Shown: one piece after another, positions 16,037 through 24,646 of the stretch
Layout: each line of letters begins with the position of its first letter
How positions within the stretch are numbered: the first letter of the stretch is position 1
Assembly: GCF_947488515.1 (NCBI RefSeq)
Contig: NZ_CANKZF010000001.1
Span: forward strand, 2,108,001 to 2,172,000
Direction of reading: 5' to 3'
DNA: 64,000 nt
Source: an uncultured Nocardioides sp.
Lineage (GTDB): Bacteria > Actinomycetota > Actinomycetes > Propionibacteriales > Nocardioidaceae
Notes under the pieces: generated by a model
Told to the model about the DNA's origin: nothing
The model's database searches: none
Seen by the model: only the letters and a program-made list of their open reading frames with translations
Position numbers and translations under genes: made by a program

Positions 16037-16395
16037 GGGTTCTGCACGAGCCGGAGCAGGTTGCCGTCGGCGTCCACGAGGTAGCCGATCCTCATCCCGG
16101 AGTCCTCGACGCGCGGCGGGTGGAGCCGTGGCCACCCGACGTGGGTCACGGGCAGGCCCGCCGCCACGCAGACGTCGTACCACGCATCGACGTCGTCGAG
16201 GCGCAGGCAGCAACCCGAGGCGGTCGAGGCCGGGTCCATGCCGGGGTCGGGGAAGAACTCGAGCACCAGCGTGCCGCGCTCCAGGATCAGCCAGCCCGGG
16301 TCGTGGTACGCCGTCGCGAACCCGAGCGCGGCGTAGAAGGCAGCCGTGGCGTCGAGGTCACGCGAGGGAAGGTTGGGGGTGGCGTGGTCGACCAT
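16033..16395 (-). CDS. VOC superfamily protein (glyoxalase / bleomycin-resistance type)
   Basis: A 120-residue protein with two beta-alpha-beta-beta-beta modules. TPNLPSRDLDATAAFYAALGF opens the fold, and GYLVDADGNLLRLVQ closes it. It is of the bleomycin-binding-like subgroup, with few metal ligands. Likely a small-molecule binding or resistance protein; no substrate is evident. ATG 16395 is 6 nt after a TAGCGT box, hence probably leaderless. Its 3' end overlaps that of the MOSC gene. Confidence 0.85.
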   Translation of the reverse strand: MVDHATPNLPSRDLDATAAFYAALGFATAYHDPGWLILERGTLVLEFFPDPGMDPASTASGCCLRLDDVDAWYDVCVAAGLPVTHVGWPRLHPPRVEDSGMRIGYLVDADGNLLRLVQNP

Positions 16396-16401
16396 GCCGC
16401 C

Positions 16402-16407
16402 ACGCTA
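16402..16407 (-). promoter_or_regulatory. -10 box of a leaderless promoter
   Basis: TAGCGT on the minus strand, 6 nt before ATG 16395. Confidence 0.55.
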
Positions 16408-16446
16408 GAGCGGGGCGCAGGCGGTCGCCACCGCAGCCCGGACGCA

Positions 16447-16482
16447 CGGCAGCCCGGCCCCCGAACGGGGACCGGGCTGCCG
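16447..16482 (-). terminator. Strong hairpin after katG
   Basis: CGGCAGCCCGG (16447-16457) pairs with CCGGGCTGCCG (16472-16482), and an inner CCCC/GGGG stem (59-62 with 67-70) closes on a GAAC loop. It lies 18 bp beyond the katG stop and can end transcription from the minus strand. Confidence 0.75.
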
Positions 16483-16499
16483 GCGTACGACGGGAGGTG

Positions 16500-19234
<2,735 letters not shown>

Positions 19235-19239
19235 CGACC

Positions 19240-19268
19240 ACCCTGCCCCCTTTTCTTGAACGAGTCAA
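19240..19268 (-). promoter_or_regulatory. furA-katG promoter with overlapping Fur-type operator
   Basis: On the minus strand TTGACT (19263-19268) and CAGGGT (19240-19245) are separated by 17 bp. Around the -35 box CTTGA and TCAAG (19255-19269) form an interrupted palindrome, the place where FurA/CatR/FurS operators lie in other actinobacteria. Autoregulation is inferred from this. Confidence 0.6.
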
Positions 19269-19274
19269 GTTTCT

Positions 19275-19826
19275 TCAGGGGCGGATCGGGAGGCCGGACC
19301 ACTCGCGGGCGAGCAGCGCCCAGACCTCGAGGTCCTGGCGCTCCTCGCGCACGGGGAACACCTCGCGCAGCGTGCCCTCGTGGGTGAAGCCGAGCCGCTC
19401 GGCGACGCGCCGGCTGGCGTGGTTGCCCGGGGCGCACCGCCACTCGACGCGGTGCATCCCGCGCTCGACGAACGCCCAGTCGAGCATCGCGGCCACGGCT
19501 CGGGTGACGATGCCGCGCCCGCGGGCGGACGCCGCAAGGAAGACGCCCGCCTCCGCGGTCCGCGAACGGGCGTTGATGCTCGGGAAGAGCGTGCCGCCGA
19601 CCAGCTCGTCGTCGACCCAGATCCCGTAGAGGCGCTTGCTGCCCTCGCCGCGCCCCTTGGCGAAGGACTCGAGGAAACCCCGGGCTCCCTCGACATCCTC
19701 GAAGCCCTCCCACGGCAGCCAGTCGTAGAAGTCGGAGCCGTGCTCCCGGAACAGGCCCGCGAGCTGCTCGGCATGCCAGGGCTCGAGGTCGGACAAACGG
19801 GCGTCGTCGATCTGGAGGCTCAGCAC
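19275..19826 (-). CDS. GNAT family N-acetyltransferase (RimJ/RimL type)
   Basis: A 183-residue acetyl-CoA dependent transferase. Acetyl-CoA is bound by the ASARGRGIVTRAV segment (Q/R-x-x-G-x-G/A), and the C-terminal block NHASRRVAERLGFTHEGTLR is typical of the RimJ/RimL/RimI subgroup that modifies proteins or small amines. The GTG start at 19826 is 7 nt after a TAGGGT box. The box itself overlaps the TAG stop of the upstream SDR gene (19837-19839), so this gene can be read alone as well as by read-through. Confidence 0.85.
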   Translation of the reverse strand: MLSLQIDDARLSDLEPWHAEQLAGLFREHGSDFYDWLPWEGFEDVEGARGFLESFAKGRGEGSKRLYGIWVDDELVGGTLFPSINARSRTAEAGVFLAASARGRGIVTRAVAAMLDWAFVERGMHRVEWRCAPGNHASRRVAERLGFTHEGTLREVFPVREERQDLEVWALLAREWSGLPIRP

Positions 19827-19833
19827 CCGCGCC

Positions 19834-19839
19834 ACCCTA
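19834..19839 (-). promoter_or_regulatory. -10 box sharing the stop codon of the upstream gene
   Basis: TAGGGT begins with the TAG stop of the SDR gene and stands 7 nt before GTG 19826. Confidence 0.5.
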
Positions 19840-20808
19840 GGGGGCGTCGTCCAGCCCGGCCGCCTCGCGCAGCCAGGCCCAGGCACGGGCCCGGTCGCGG
19901 TCGCTTCCGCGCGTCGTCGGCAGCAGGTGGGTCGGACGCTCGACCCGGTCGTGCCAGAAGCGACCGGTCGGCGGGGCGGGCTCGACCGCCGTCAGCCACA
20001 CGCTCGTGTCGGCACCCTGTGCGTCGTCGCGCAGCACCGGCCGGGTGAGCCGGCGGAAGGTCGGCAGCGACTCCCGCACGCCGGGGGTGTCGGCCCAGCC
20101 GGGGTGCATGGTCGCGACCGTGGTGCCGTCGACACCCCACCGGTCGGCGAGCATCGGGGCGAGGTCGACCTGCCAGCGCTTCGAGCGGGCGTAGGACGTG
20201 GTGGGCGAATAGTCGCCGGCGGTGTAGCCCGGATCGTCCGCGTGCAGCGCCTGGCCGTACATCCCGCCGCTGCTGACCAGCACCACCCGACCGCCGGCGA
20301 GCGGCCCGCGCAGCGCCTCGGTCATCACCACCGGCCCGACGAGGTGCACGGCCATGCTGAGCTCGAGGCCCTGTGGCGACTCGGTGCGCTCGGGGGGCAT
20401 CACGCCCGCGTTGTGCACCACCGCGTGGAGGTCCGGGACCTCGGCGGCGAAGCCGGTCGCGAAGCGTCGTACGTCGTCGAGGTCGGCCACGTCGCACCGC
20501 CACAGCCGCAGCTCCGCAGCGGGATGTGCGGCGCGGATCCGGTCGGCGACCCCGGCCCCCTTGGCCTCGTCGCGCACGAGCAGGTGCACGGCCGCGCCGA
20601 GACCGGCCAGCCCCTCGACCGTCGCGGCCCCGAGCCCGGAGCTGGCGCCGGTGACGAGGACGTGCCGACCCTCCAGCGACCGCGGGTGCGGGTCGGCCGG
20701 CCAGCCCGGCAGCGCCCGCCGCACCGCGAGGCCGATCGTCGTGTAGCCCAGCACGACCGAGCGGTCCAGGACGGTGTCGACGGCGCGGGAGAGGACGGGG
20801 CGGGCCAT
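19837..20808 (-). CDS. Short-chain dehydrogenase/reductase
   Basis: A 323-residue NAD(P)-dependent oxidoreductase. The first 40 residues are an extra N-terminal stretch with a hydrophobic part. Then come the cofactor motif TGASSGLG (about residue 50), CDVADLDD, NAG (about 130) and the catalytic S-x12-YxxxK pattern (VLVSSGG, then TSYARSKR). Length and layout are like retinol-dehydrogenase-like actinobacterial SDRs, but the substrate is unknown. Start ATG 20808; the aldo/keto reductase ends 14 bp upstream on the same strand, so the two form a likely operon. Confidence 0.85.
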   Translation of the reverse strand: MARPVLSRAVDTVLDRSVVLGYTTIGLAVRRALPGWPADPHPRSLEGRHVLVTGASSGLGAATVEGLAGLGAAVHLLVRDEAKGAGVADRIRAAHPAAELRLWRCDVADLDDVRRFATGFAAEVPDLHAVVHNAGVMPPERTESPQGLELSMAVHLVGPVVMTEALRGPLAGGRVVLVSSGGMYGQALHADDPGYTAGDYSPTTSYARSKRWQVDLAPMLADRWGVDGTTVATMHPGWADTPGVRESLPTFRRLTRPVLRDDAQGADTSVWLTAVEPAPPTGRFWHDRVERPTHLLPTTRGSDRDRARAWAWLREAAGLDDAP

Positions 20809-20822
20809 GGCGGGGACCTCGG

Positions 20823-21692
20823 TCAGCTCGCGTCGAGGCGCGCCAGCTCGTCGGCGGTGAGCTCGATCTCGGCGGCCGCGGCCGAGTCGGTGATCGACGT
20901 GGGCCGCTTGGCGCCCGGGATCGGGATGACGACCGGGGACTGGGCGAGCTCCCAGGCCAGCGCCACCTGCTGCGCGCTGACACCGCGCTCCCGGGCGATC
21001 TCGGCGAAGGCGGGGTGCTTGTCGGCGAGCTCCTTGGCGTCGGAGAGGCCGCCGAGCGGGCTCCACGGCAGGAAGGCCAGGCCGAGCTCCTCGCACACGT
21101 CGATCTCGGGCCGGCTCGAGCGGAACTTCGGGCTGAACTGGTTCTGCACGCTGACCAGCGCGGCGCCGAGGACCGCGTGCGCGTCGCGGATCTGCTGCGG
21201 GTCTGCGTTGGACAGGCCGACGTGGGCGACCTTGCCGCTGTCGGCGATCTCCTTCAACGTGCCGATGACCTCGTCGTAGGGGACCTTCGGGTCGGGCCGG
21301 TGGTGCTGCCAGAGCGCGATCTGCTCCACGCCGAGGCGCTGCAGGCTGGCGTCGACGGCCTCGCGGAGGTGGGCGGCCGAGCTGTCGGTGTCCCAGCCGC
21401 CGCCCTCGGTGCGGACGTGGCCGCCCTTGGTGGCGAGCACGACCCGGTCGCGGGCCCCGAGCTCGTCGAGGATCGAGGCGATCAGCCGCTCGTTCTCGCC
21501 CTGCGCGCCGGCGCCCTTCTCGTCGCCGGGTCCGTAGGCGTCGGCGGTGTCGAGGAGCGTGACGCCGGCGTCGAGGGCCGCCGACACGGTGTCGAGGAGC
21601 TGCTGGCGGGGCTGGCTGCCGGTCTGGTCGAAGGTCATGAGGCCGAGGCCGATGGCGCCGACCTGCTGCTGTCCGAGAGTGCGCGTCTGCAT
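20823..21692 (-). CDS. Aldo/keto reductase
   Basis: A 289-residue NADPH-dependent oxidoreductase with the (beta/alpha)8 AKR pattern: LLDTADAYGPG with catalytic Asp and Tyr, then LATKGGH with the Lys, WQHHRPDP with the active-site His, and SNADPQQI and IPGAKRP for cofactor binding. Substrate unknown. ATG 21692 lies 7 nt after TAGTGT and is probably leaderless; the SDR gene follows. Confidence 0.9.
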   Translation of the reverse strand: MQTRTLGQQQVGAIGLGLMTFDQTGSQPRQQLLDTVSAALDAGVTLLDTADAYGPGDEKGAGAQGENERLIASILDELGARDRVVLATKGGHVRTEGGGWDTDSSAAHLREAVDASLQRLGVEQIALWQHHRPDPKVPYDEVIGTLKEIADSGKVAHVGLSNADPQQIRDAHAVLGAALVSVQNQFSPKFRSSRPEIDVCEELGLAFLPWSPLGGLSDAKELADKHPAFAEIARERGVSAQQVALAWELAQSPVVIPIPGAKRPTSITDSAAAAEIELTADELARLDAS

Positions 21693-21699
21693 GTCGTCG

Positions 21700-21705
21700 A
21701 CACTA
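21700..21705 (-). promoter_or_regulatory. -10 box of a leaderless promoter
   Basis: TAGTGT on the minus strand, 7 nt before ATG 21692. Confidence 0.55.
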
Positions 21706-21727
21706 CGACGCGCCCACCACATCCGGG

Positions 21728-23182
21728 TCAGGCGTTCAGCCCCCGAAGGGCGAGGACGTCGTCGGGAGCTCGGAGGTCGGGGGTGGCGATGAAGACCGTC
21801 GACACCCCCAGACCCGCGAGCCGGGCCCACCGGTCGCGGTGATCGGCGACCGTCGCGGCGTGCGTGCGGGCGGCGTACGTCGCTGCCGGCGTGCGCCCGC
21901 GGAGCGTCTCGACGCGCGCCCACACGTCGTCGCGGTCGGCACCCACGACGGGCAGGTCCAGCACCGTCACCGCCACCTCGGAGCGGTCGCGACCGACGTC
22001 GTCGCAGTGCGCGTGCAGGACGCCGACCAACCGCTCGAGCTCGCCCTCGTCGGTCGTGCGGAGGTTGCAGGCGTCGCCGTGCTGCGCCGCGATGCGGAGG
22101 GTGCGGCGCTCGCCCGAGCCGCCGACGACGACCGGGATCGACCCGGCCGGTCGGGGGTAGGAGGTCGTCTCGGGCAGCACGACGCCGTGGTCGTCGTAGG
22201 CCTTGGTGCCGGCCGCCCAGAGGGCCTTCATCGTCACCACGGCCCGCTCGAGGTCGTCGAGGCGCTCGCGGGCCGGCGGGAAGGCGATGCCGTACGCCGC
22301 GTGCTCCCGCTCGAACCACCCGGCGCCGATGCCGACGAAGGCACGGCCGCCGGTCAGCGCCGACAGCGTGGCGGCGGCCTTCGCCGTGACGCCCGCCGGT
22401 CGGAAGGTCACGGGCGTGCAGAGGGTGCCGAGCTCCAGGCCCGTGCCGGCGGCGGCGATCGCGCCGAGGGACACCCACGGCTCCGGTATCGGATCCCACG
22501 CACGGCCGACCTGGGGGACCTGGATGAGGTGGTCCATCAGCGCCAGCCCGGCGAAGCCCGCCTCGTCCGCCGCGCGGGCGACGTCGGTCAGCCAGGCCAG
22601 CGGGTCCTCGCCCCACGGGAAGCGCGACACCTGCAGGACCGACCGCAGGCCGAGGCTCGAGGTCCGGTCCTCGGTGGGGCGGGGCGCAGCCACGGGGGCG
22701 GGCGGGGCCGCCGCCTCGTCCGCGACGACGTCGACCACGAGGTCCCACCCCTCGGCGTCCAGCAGGGGACGTACGTCGCGCACCGTGCGCAGCTGACCGG
22801 CGAGCACCGGGGCAGGGACCGGACGGTCACGCGAGCCGTTGCGGCGGCGGCACTCGGCGTCCGGGGTGTCGAGGACGACGGCGACCGCCGGCAGTCTGCG
22901 CGCGCGGGCCGCGCCGAGCCAGGCGCGCCGCTTCGTCGCGTCGAGCCCGAGGGTGTCGACCACCGTGGTCAGGCCGCGGCGGAGCCGCGCGGCGACGACG
23001 GTCTCGAGGACGGCGAACGCGTCGGTCGAGGCGTCGAGGTCGTGCGGACCGCTGCCCAGGACGCCGCGGAGGGCGTCGGACGAGACGACCTCCGCTCCGC
23101 GGTAGCGGGCCGCGGCCCAGGTCGACTTCCCGGCCCCCGAGGCGCCGACGAGCACCACGAGGGCCGGGTCGGGAAGTCGCAC
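21728..23182 (-). CDS. Fusion of a P-loop kinase-like domain and an F420-dependent LLM-class oxidoreductase
   Basis: A 484-residue two-domain protein. Residues 1-165 are a P-loop NTPase of the polynucleotide-kinase/AAA type with GASGAGKST (about 12-20) and VVDTLGLDATKRRAWL. A short Pro/Ala linker follows. Residues 190-484 are a luciferase-like monooxygenase domain (TIM barrel) with LQVSRFPWG at the start and VVVGGSGERRTLRIAA, the phosphate-binding pattern of F420-linked members. A fusion of these two activities is unusual; neither substrate is known. The start is GTG 23182, the first possible codon before the P-loop strand. Confidence 0.8.
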   Translation of the reverse strand: MRLPDPALVVLVGASGAGKSTWAAARYRGAEVVSSDALRGVLGSGPHDLDASTDAFAVLETVVAARLRRGLTTVVDTLGLDATKRRAWLGAARARRLPAVAVVLDTPDAECRRRNGSRDRPVPAPVLAGQLRTVRDVRPLLDAEGWDLVVDVVADEAAAPPAPVAAPRPTEDRTSSLGLRSVLQVSRFPWGEDPLAWLTDVARAADEAGFAGLALMDHLIQVPQVGRAWDPIPEPWVSLGAIAAAGTGLELGTLCTPVTFRPAGVTAKAAATLSALTGGRAFVGIGAGWFEREHAAYGIAFPPARERLDDLERAVVTMKALWAAGTKAYDDHGVVLPETTSYPRPAGSIPVVVGGSGERRTLRIAAQHGDACNLRTTDEGELERLVGVLHAHCDDVGRDRSEVAVTVLDLPVVGADRDDVWARVETLRGRTPAATYAARTHAATVADHRDRWARLAGLGVSTVFIATPDLRAPDDVLALRGLNA

Positions 23183-23201
23183 CCGACCAGTCTCGCCTAC
23201 G

Positions 23202-23780
23202 TCAGAGGGCCGTCCAGCCCTGCCAGACGAGCAGCAGGCCGAAGACGACGAACGCTGCGGAGGCGCCGTACCTGATCGCCTTCTCGGGCAGCTGGCGGCC
23301 GAGGAGCGCGCCGGCGGCGATGGCCAGCGCGTCGGCGGCGACCATGCCGACGGTCGAGCCGATCCAGGTGCCGAACCAGCCCTCGTGGGTGGCGAGGGTG
23401 ATGGTGGCGAGCATGGTCTTGTCGCCGAGCTCGGCGAGGAAGAAGGCGACACCGACGGCGAGGATGGCCGCGCCCTGGCTGGTGCGCGCCTTGTCGGCCT
23501 CCTCGTCGGTGAGCTGGTCGCCGCGCAACGTCCAGGCCGCGAAGAACAGGAACGCGAGGCCGGCGGCGATGTTGATCGACGGCTGGTAGTCGCTGAAGGC
23601 CTCGCCGATCGCGACGCCGAGGCCGACCGAGGCGAGGTGGACGATCGCGGTGGCGACGGTGATGCCGATGATCACGTCGCGGGCGCGGTAGCGGGTGGCG
23701 AACGTCATCGCCATGAGCTGGGACTTGTCGCCGAGCTCGGCGACGAAGATGACGGCGGTGCTGATGAGCAGCGCTTCCAT
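23202..23780 (-). CDS. GDT1/TMEM165 (UPF0016) family manganese exporter
   Basis: A 192-residue membrane protein with six helices in two repeats, each with the family signature E-x-G-D-K: VAELGDKSQL (Glu15) and LAELGDKTML (about 115), the ion-binding acids. Family members export Mn2+ (MntX, MneA) or act as Ca2+/H+ or Mn2+/H+ exchangers. The Mn role is supported by the yybP-ykoY riboswitch directly upstream. ATG at 23780 is the start; the reading frame could be extended 38 codons upstream but that would run into the riboswitch. Confidence 0.9.
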   Translation of the reverse strand: MEALLISTAVIFVAELGDKSQLMAMTFATRYRARDVIIGITVATAIVHLASVGLGVAIGEAFSDYQPSINIAAGLAFLFFAAWTLRGDQLTDEEADKARTSQGAAILAVGVAFFLAELGDKTMLATITLATHEGWFGTWIGSTVGMVAADALAIAAGALLGRQLPEKAIRYGASAAFVVFGLLLVWQGWTAL

Positions 23781-23835
23781 GGGGGCGGTTCCTCTCCGGC
23801 CCGGCCGGAGGTGACCCCGGGAGCCGGGACGCGCC

Positions 23836-23879
23836 TTCGACCAGGCACGTCCGGGTGGGATCGTGTGAATCTGGTCGAA
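23836..23879 (-). promoter_or_regulatory. Alternative hairpin of the riboswitch expression platform
   Basis: CTGGTCGAA (23871-23879) and TTCGACCAG (23836-23844) are perfectly complementary 9-mers with 26 nt between. The upstream arm overlaps the 3' strand of riboswitch helix P1 (CTTTC), so folding of P1 and of this hairpin exclude each other. It should be the on/off switch of the Mn exporter gene. Confidence 0.6.
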
Positions 23880-23967
23880 AGTCTCGTCCGCCACCGTGAG
23901 GTGGCCCTGCGCGCCGGACCGGAGAGGTCAGTGTGTCGACACGCCTGTTGGGGACTACTCCCTTTCA
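23871..23967 (-). ncRNA. yybP-ykoY manganese riboswitch
   Basis: Read on the minus strand the leader begins CTGAAAGGGAGTAGTC, which matches the AAAGGGGAGUAG 5' consensus of the yybP-ykoY class (one G fewer), and ends GGACGAGACTTTCG, which fits the conserved GAGAC and the 3' strand of P1 (GAAAG with CTTTC). Between them lie two hairpins, one with the CCAC-CTCAC-GGTGG arm. It stands upstream of a GDT1-type exporter, a usual partner of this Mn2+-sensing RNA. Transcription probably starts at its first base, 6 nt after the TAGGCT box. Confidence 0.88.
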
Positions 23968-23973
23968 GGGTCC

Positions 23974-23979
23974 AGCCTA
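23974..23979 (-). promoter_or_regulatory. -10 box of the riboswitch transcript
   Basis: TAGGCT on the minus strand, ending 6-7 nt before the first base of riboswitch helix P1. Confidence 0.6.
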
Positions 23980-24030
23980 GGCGGCACCGGGACCTACGGC
24001 CTCATCTGACGTGGGTGATCCAGCCCACGC

Positions 24031-24480
24031 TCAGGCGGTGTTGACCCGGAAGGTCCCGAGCAGCTCGAAGGCCGAGGCGGCGTGGTCGACGAGGTCATGG
24101 CCCACCGACTGCCGCGCGAACTCGTTGAAGTCCTGCAGGTCGGCGACCTCGCGGGCCGAGACGTTGCGGAAGCCCATCGACCAGGTGCCGAAGGACCGGT
24201 CACCCACGTAGCGCCGGTCGACGAGTCGTACGTCGCGGTGGCGGATGTCGGCGCGGATGGCGTCGAAGACCTGGTAGACGGCGAACGACGTCCCCTCGAG
24301 CGTCTGGATCACGTTGCCGCCGCTGTAGAGCAGGAGACCGGTCAGCCCGAGACGCTCGTTCTTGGCACGAACCTGCTCGATCAGCTCGACGAGCTGGGCC
24401 ACCGACAACAGGTCGGTGACGCTGCTCGTGTAGGTCAGGGTGAGGATCCGGGGATCGCCGCTGGGGTCGTCACTGCGCAT
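24031..24480 (-). CDS. BLUF domain blue-light photoreceptor
   Basis: A 149-residue flavin-binding light sensor. The key residues are in the right places: Tyr17 in LTLTYTSSV, Asn41 in KNERLGLTGLLL and Gln59 in GNVIQTLEG. The Tyr-Asn and Tyr-Gln distances (24 and 42) equal those of AppA. After the BLUF core (residues 11-105) comes a short helical tail with no output domain, so it must signal through a partner. ATG 24480 follows a TAGTGT box by 11 nt. Confidence 0.9.
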   Translation of the reverse strand: MRSDDPSGDPRILTLTYTSSVTDLLSVAQLVELIEQVRAKNERLGLTGLLLYSGGNVIQTLEGTSFAVYQVFDAIRADIRHRDVRLVDRRYVGDRSFGTWSMGFRNVSAREVADLQDFNEFARQSVGHDLVDHAASAFELLGTFRVNTA

Positions 24481-24491
24481 GATCGACCGAG

Positions 24492-24497
24492 ACACTA
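24492..24497 (-). promoter_or_regulatory. -10 box of the BLUF gene
   Basis: TAGTGT on the minus strand, 11 nt from ATG 24480, which leaves a leader of about four bases at most. Confidence 0.45.
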
Positions 24498-24607
24498 GTC
24501 AGCGCCCGAGGGTGGTCGGCTCACCCCCAGGGGTCGGTGTGACGCACCCCGCACGTCGCCCGTCGATCTGGGGTCCGGACCCCATCGGACGCCCCGTCCA
24601 GCGCGGC

Positions 24608-24613
24608 TAGCGT
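24608..24613 (+). promoter_or_regulatory. -10 box of the acyltransferase gene
   Basis: TAGCGT 33 nt before the GTG at 24647; here the gene has a short leader with a GAGG ribosome site. Confidence 0.5.
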
Positions 24614-24646
24614 GACGGAGACCTGCTCTCGTCCGTGAGGATCCTC

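Noticed and set aside
23202..23894. A longer form of the GDT1 protein starting 38 codons upstream
   Set aside because: The extension would be translated from the riboswitch and its switching hairpin and has no likeness to the family; ATG 23780 gives the normal length.
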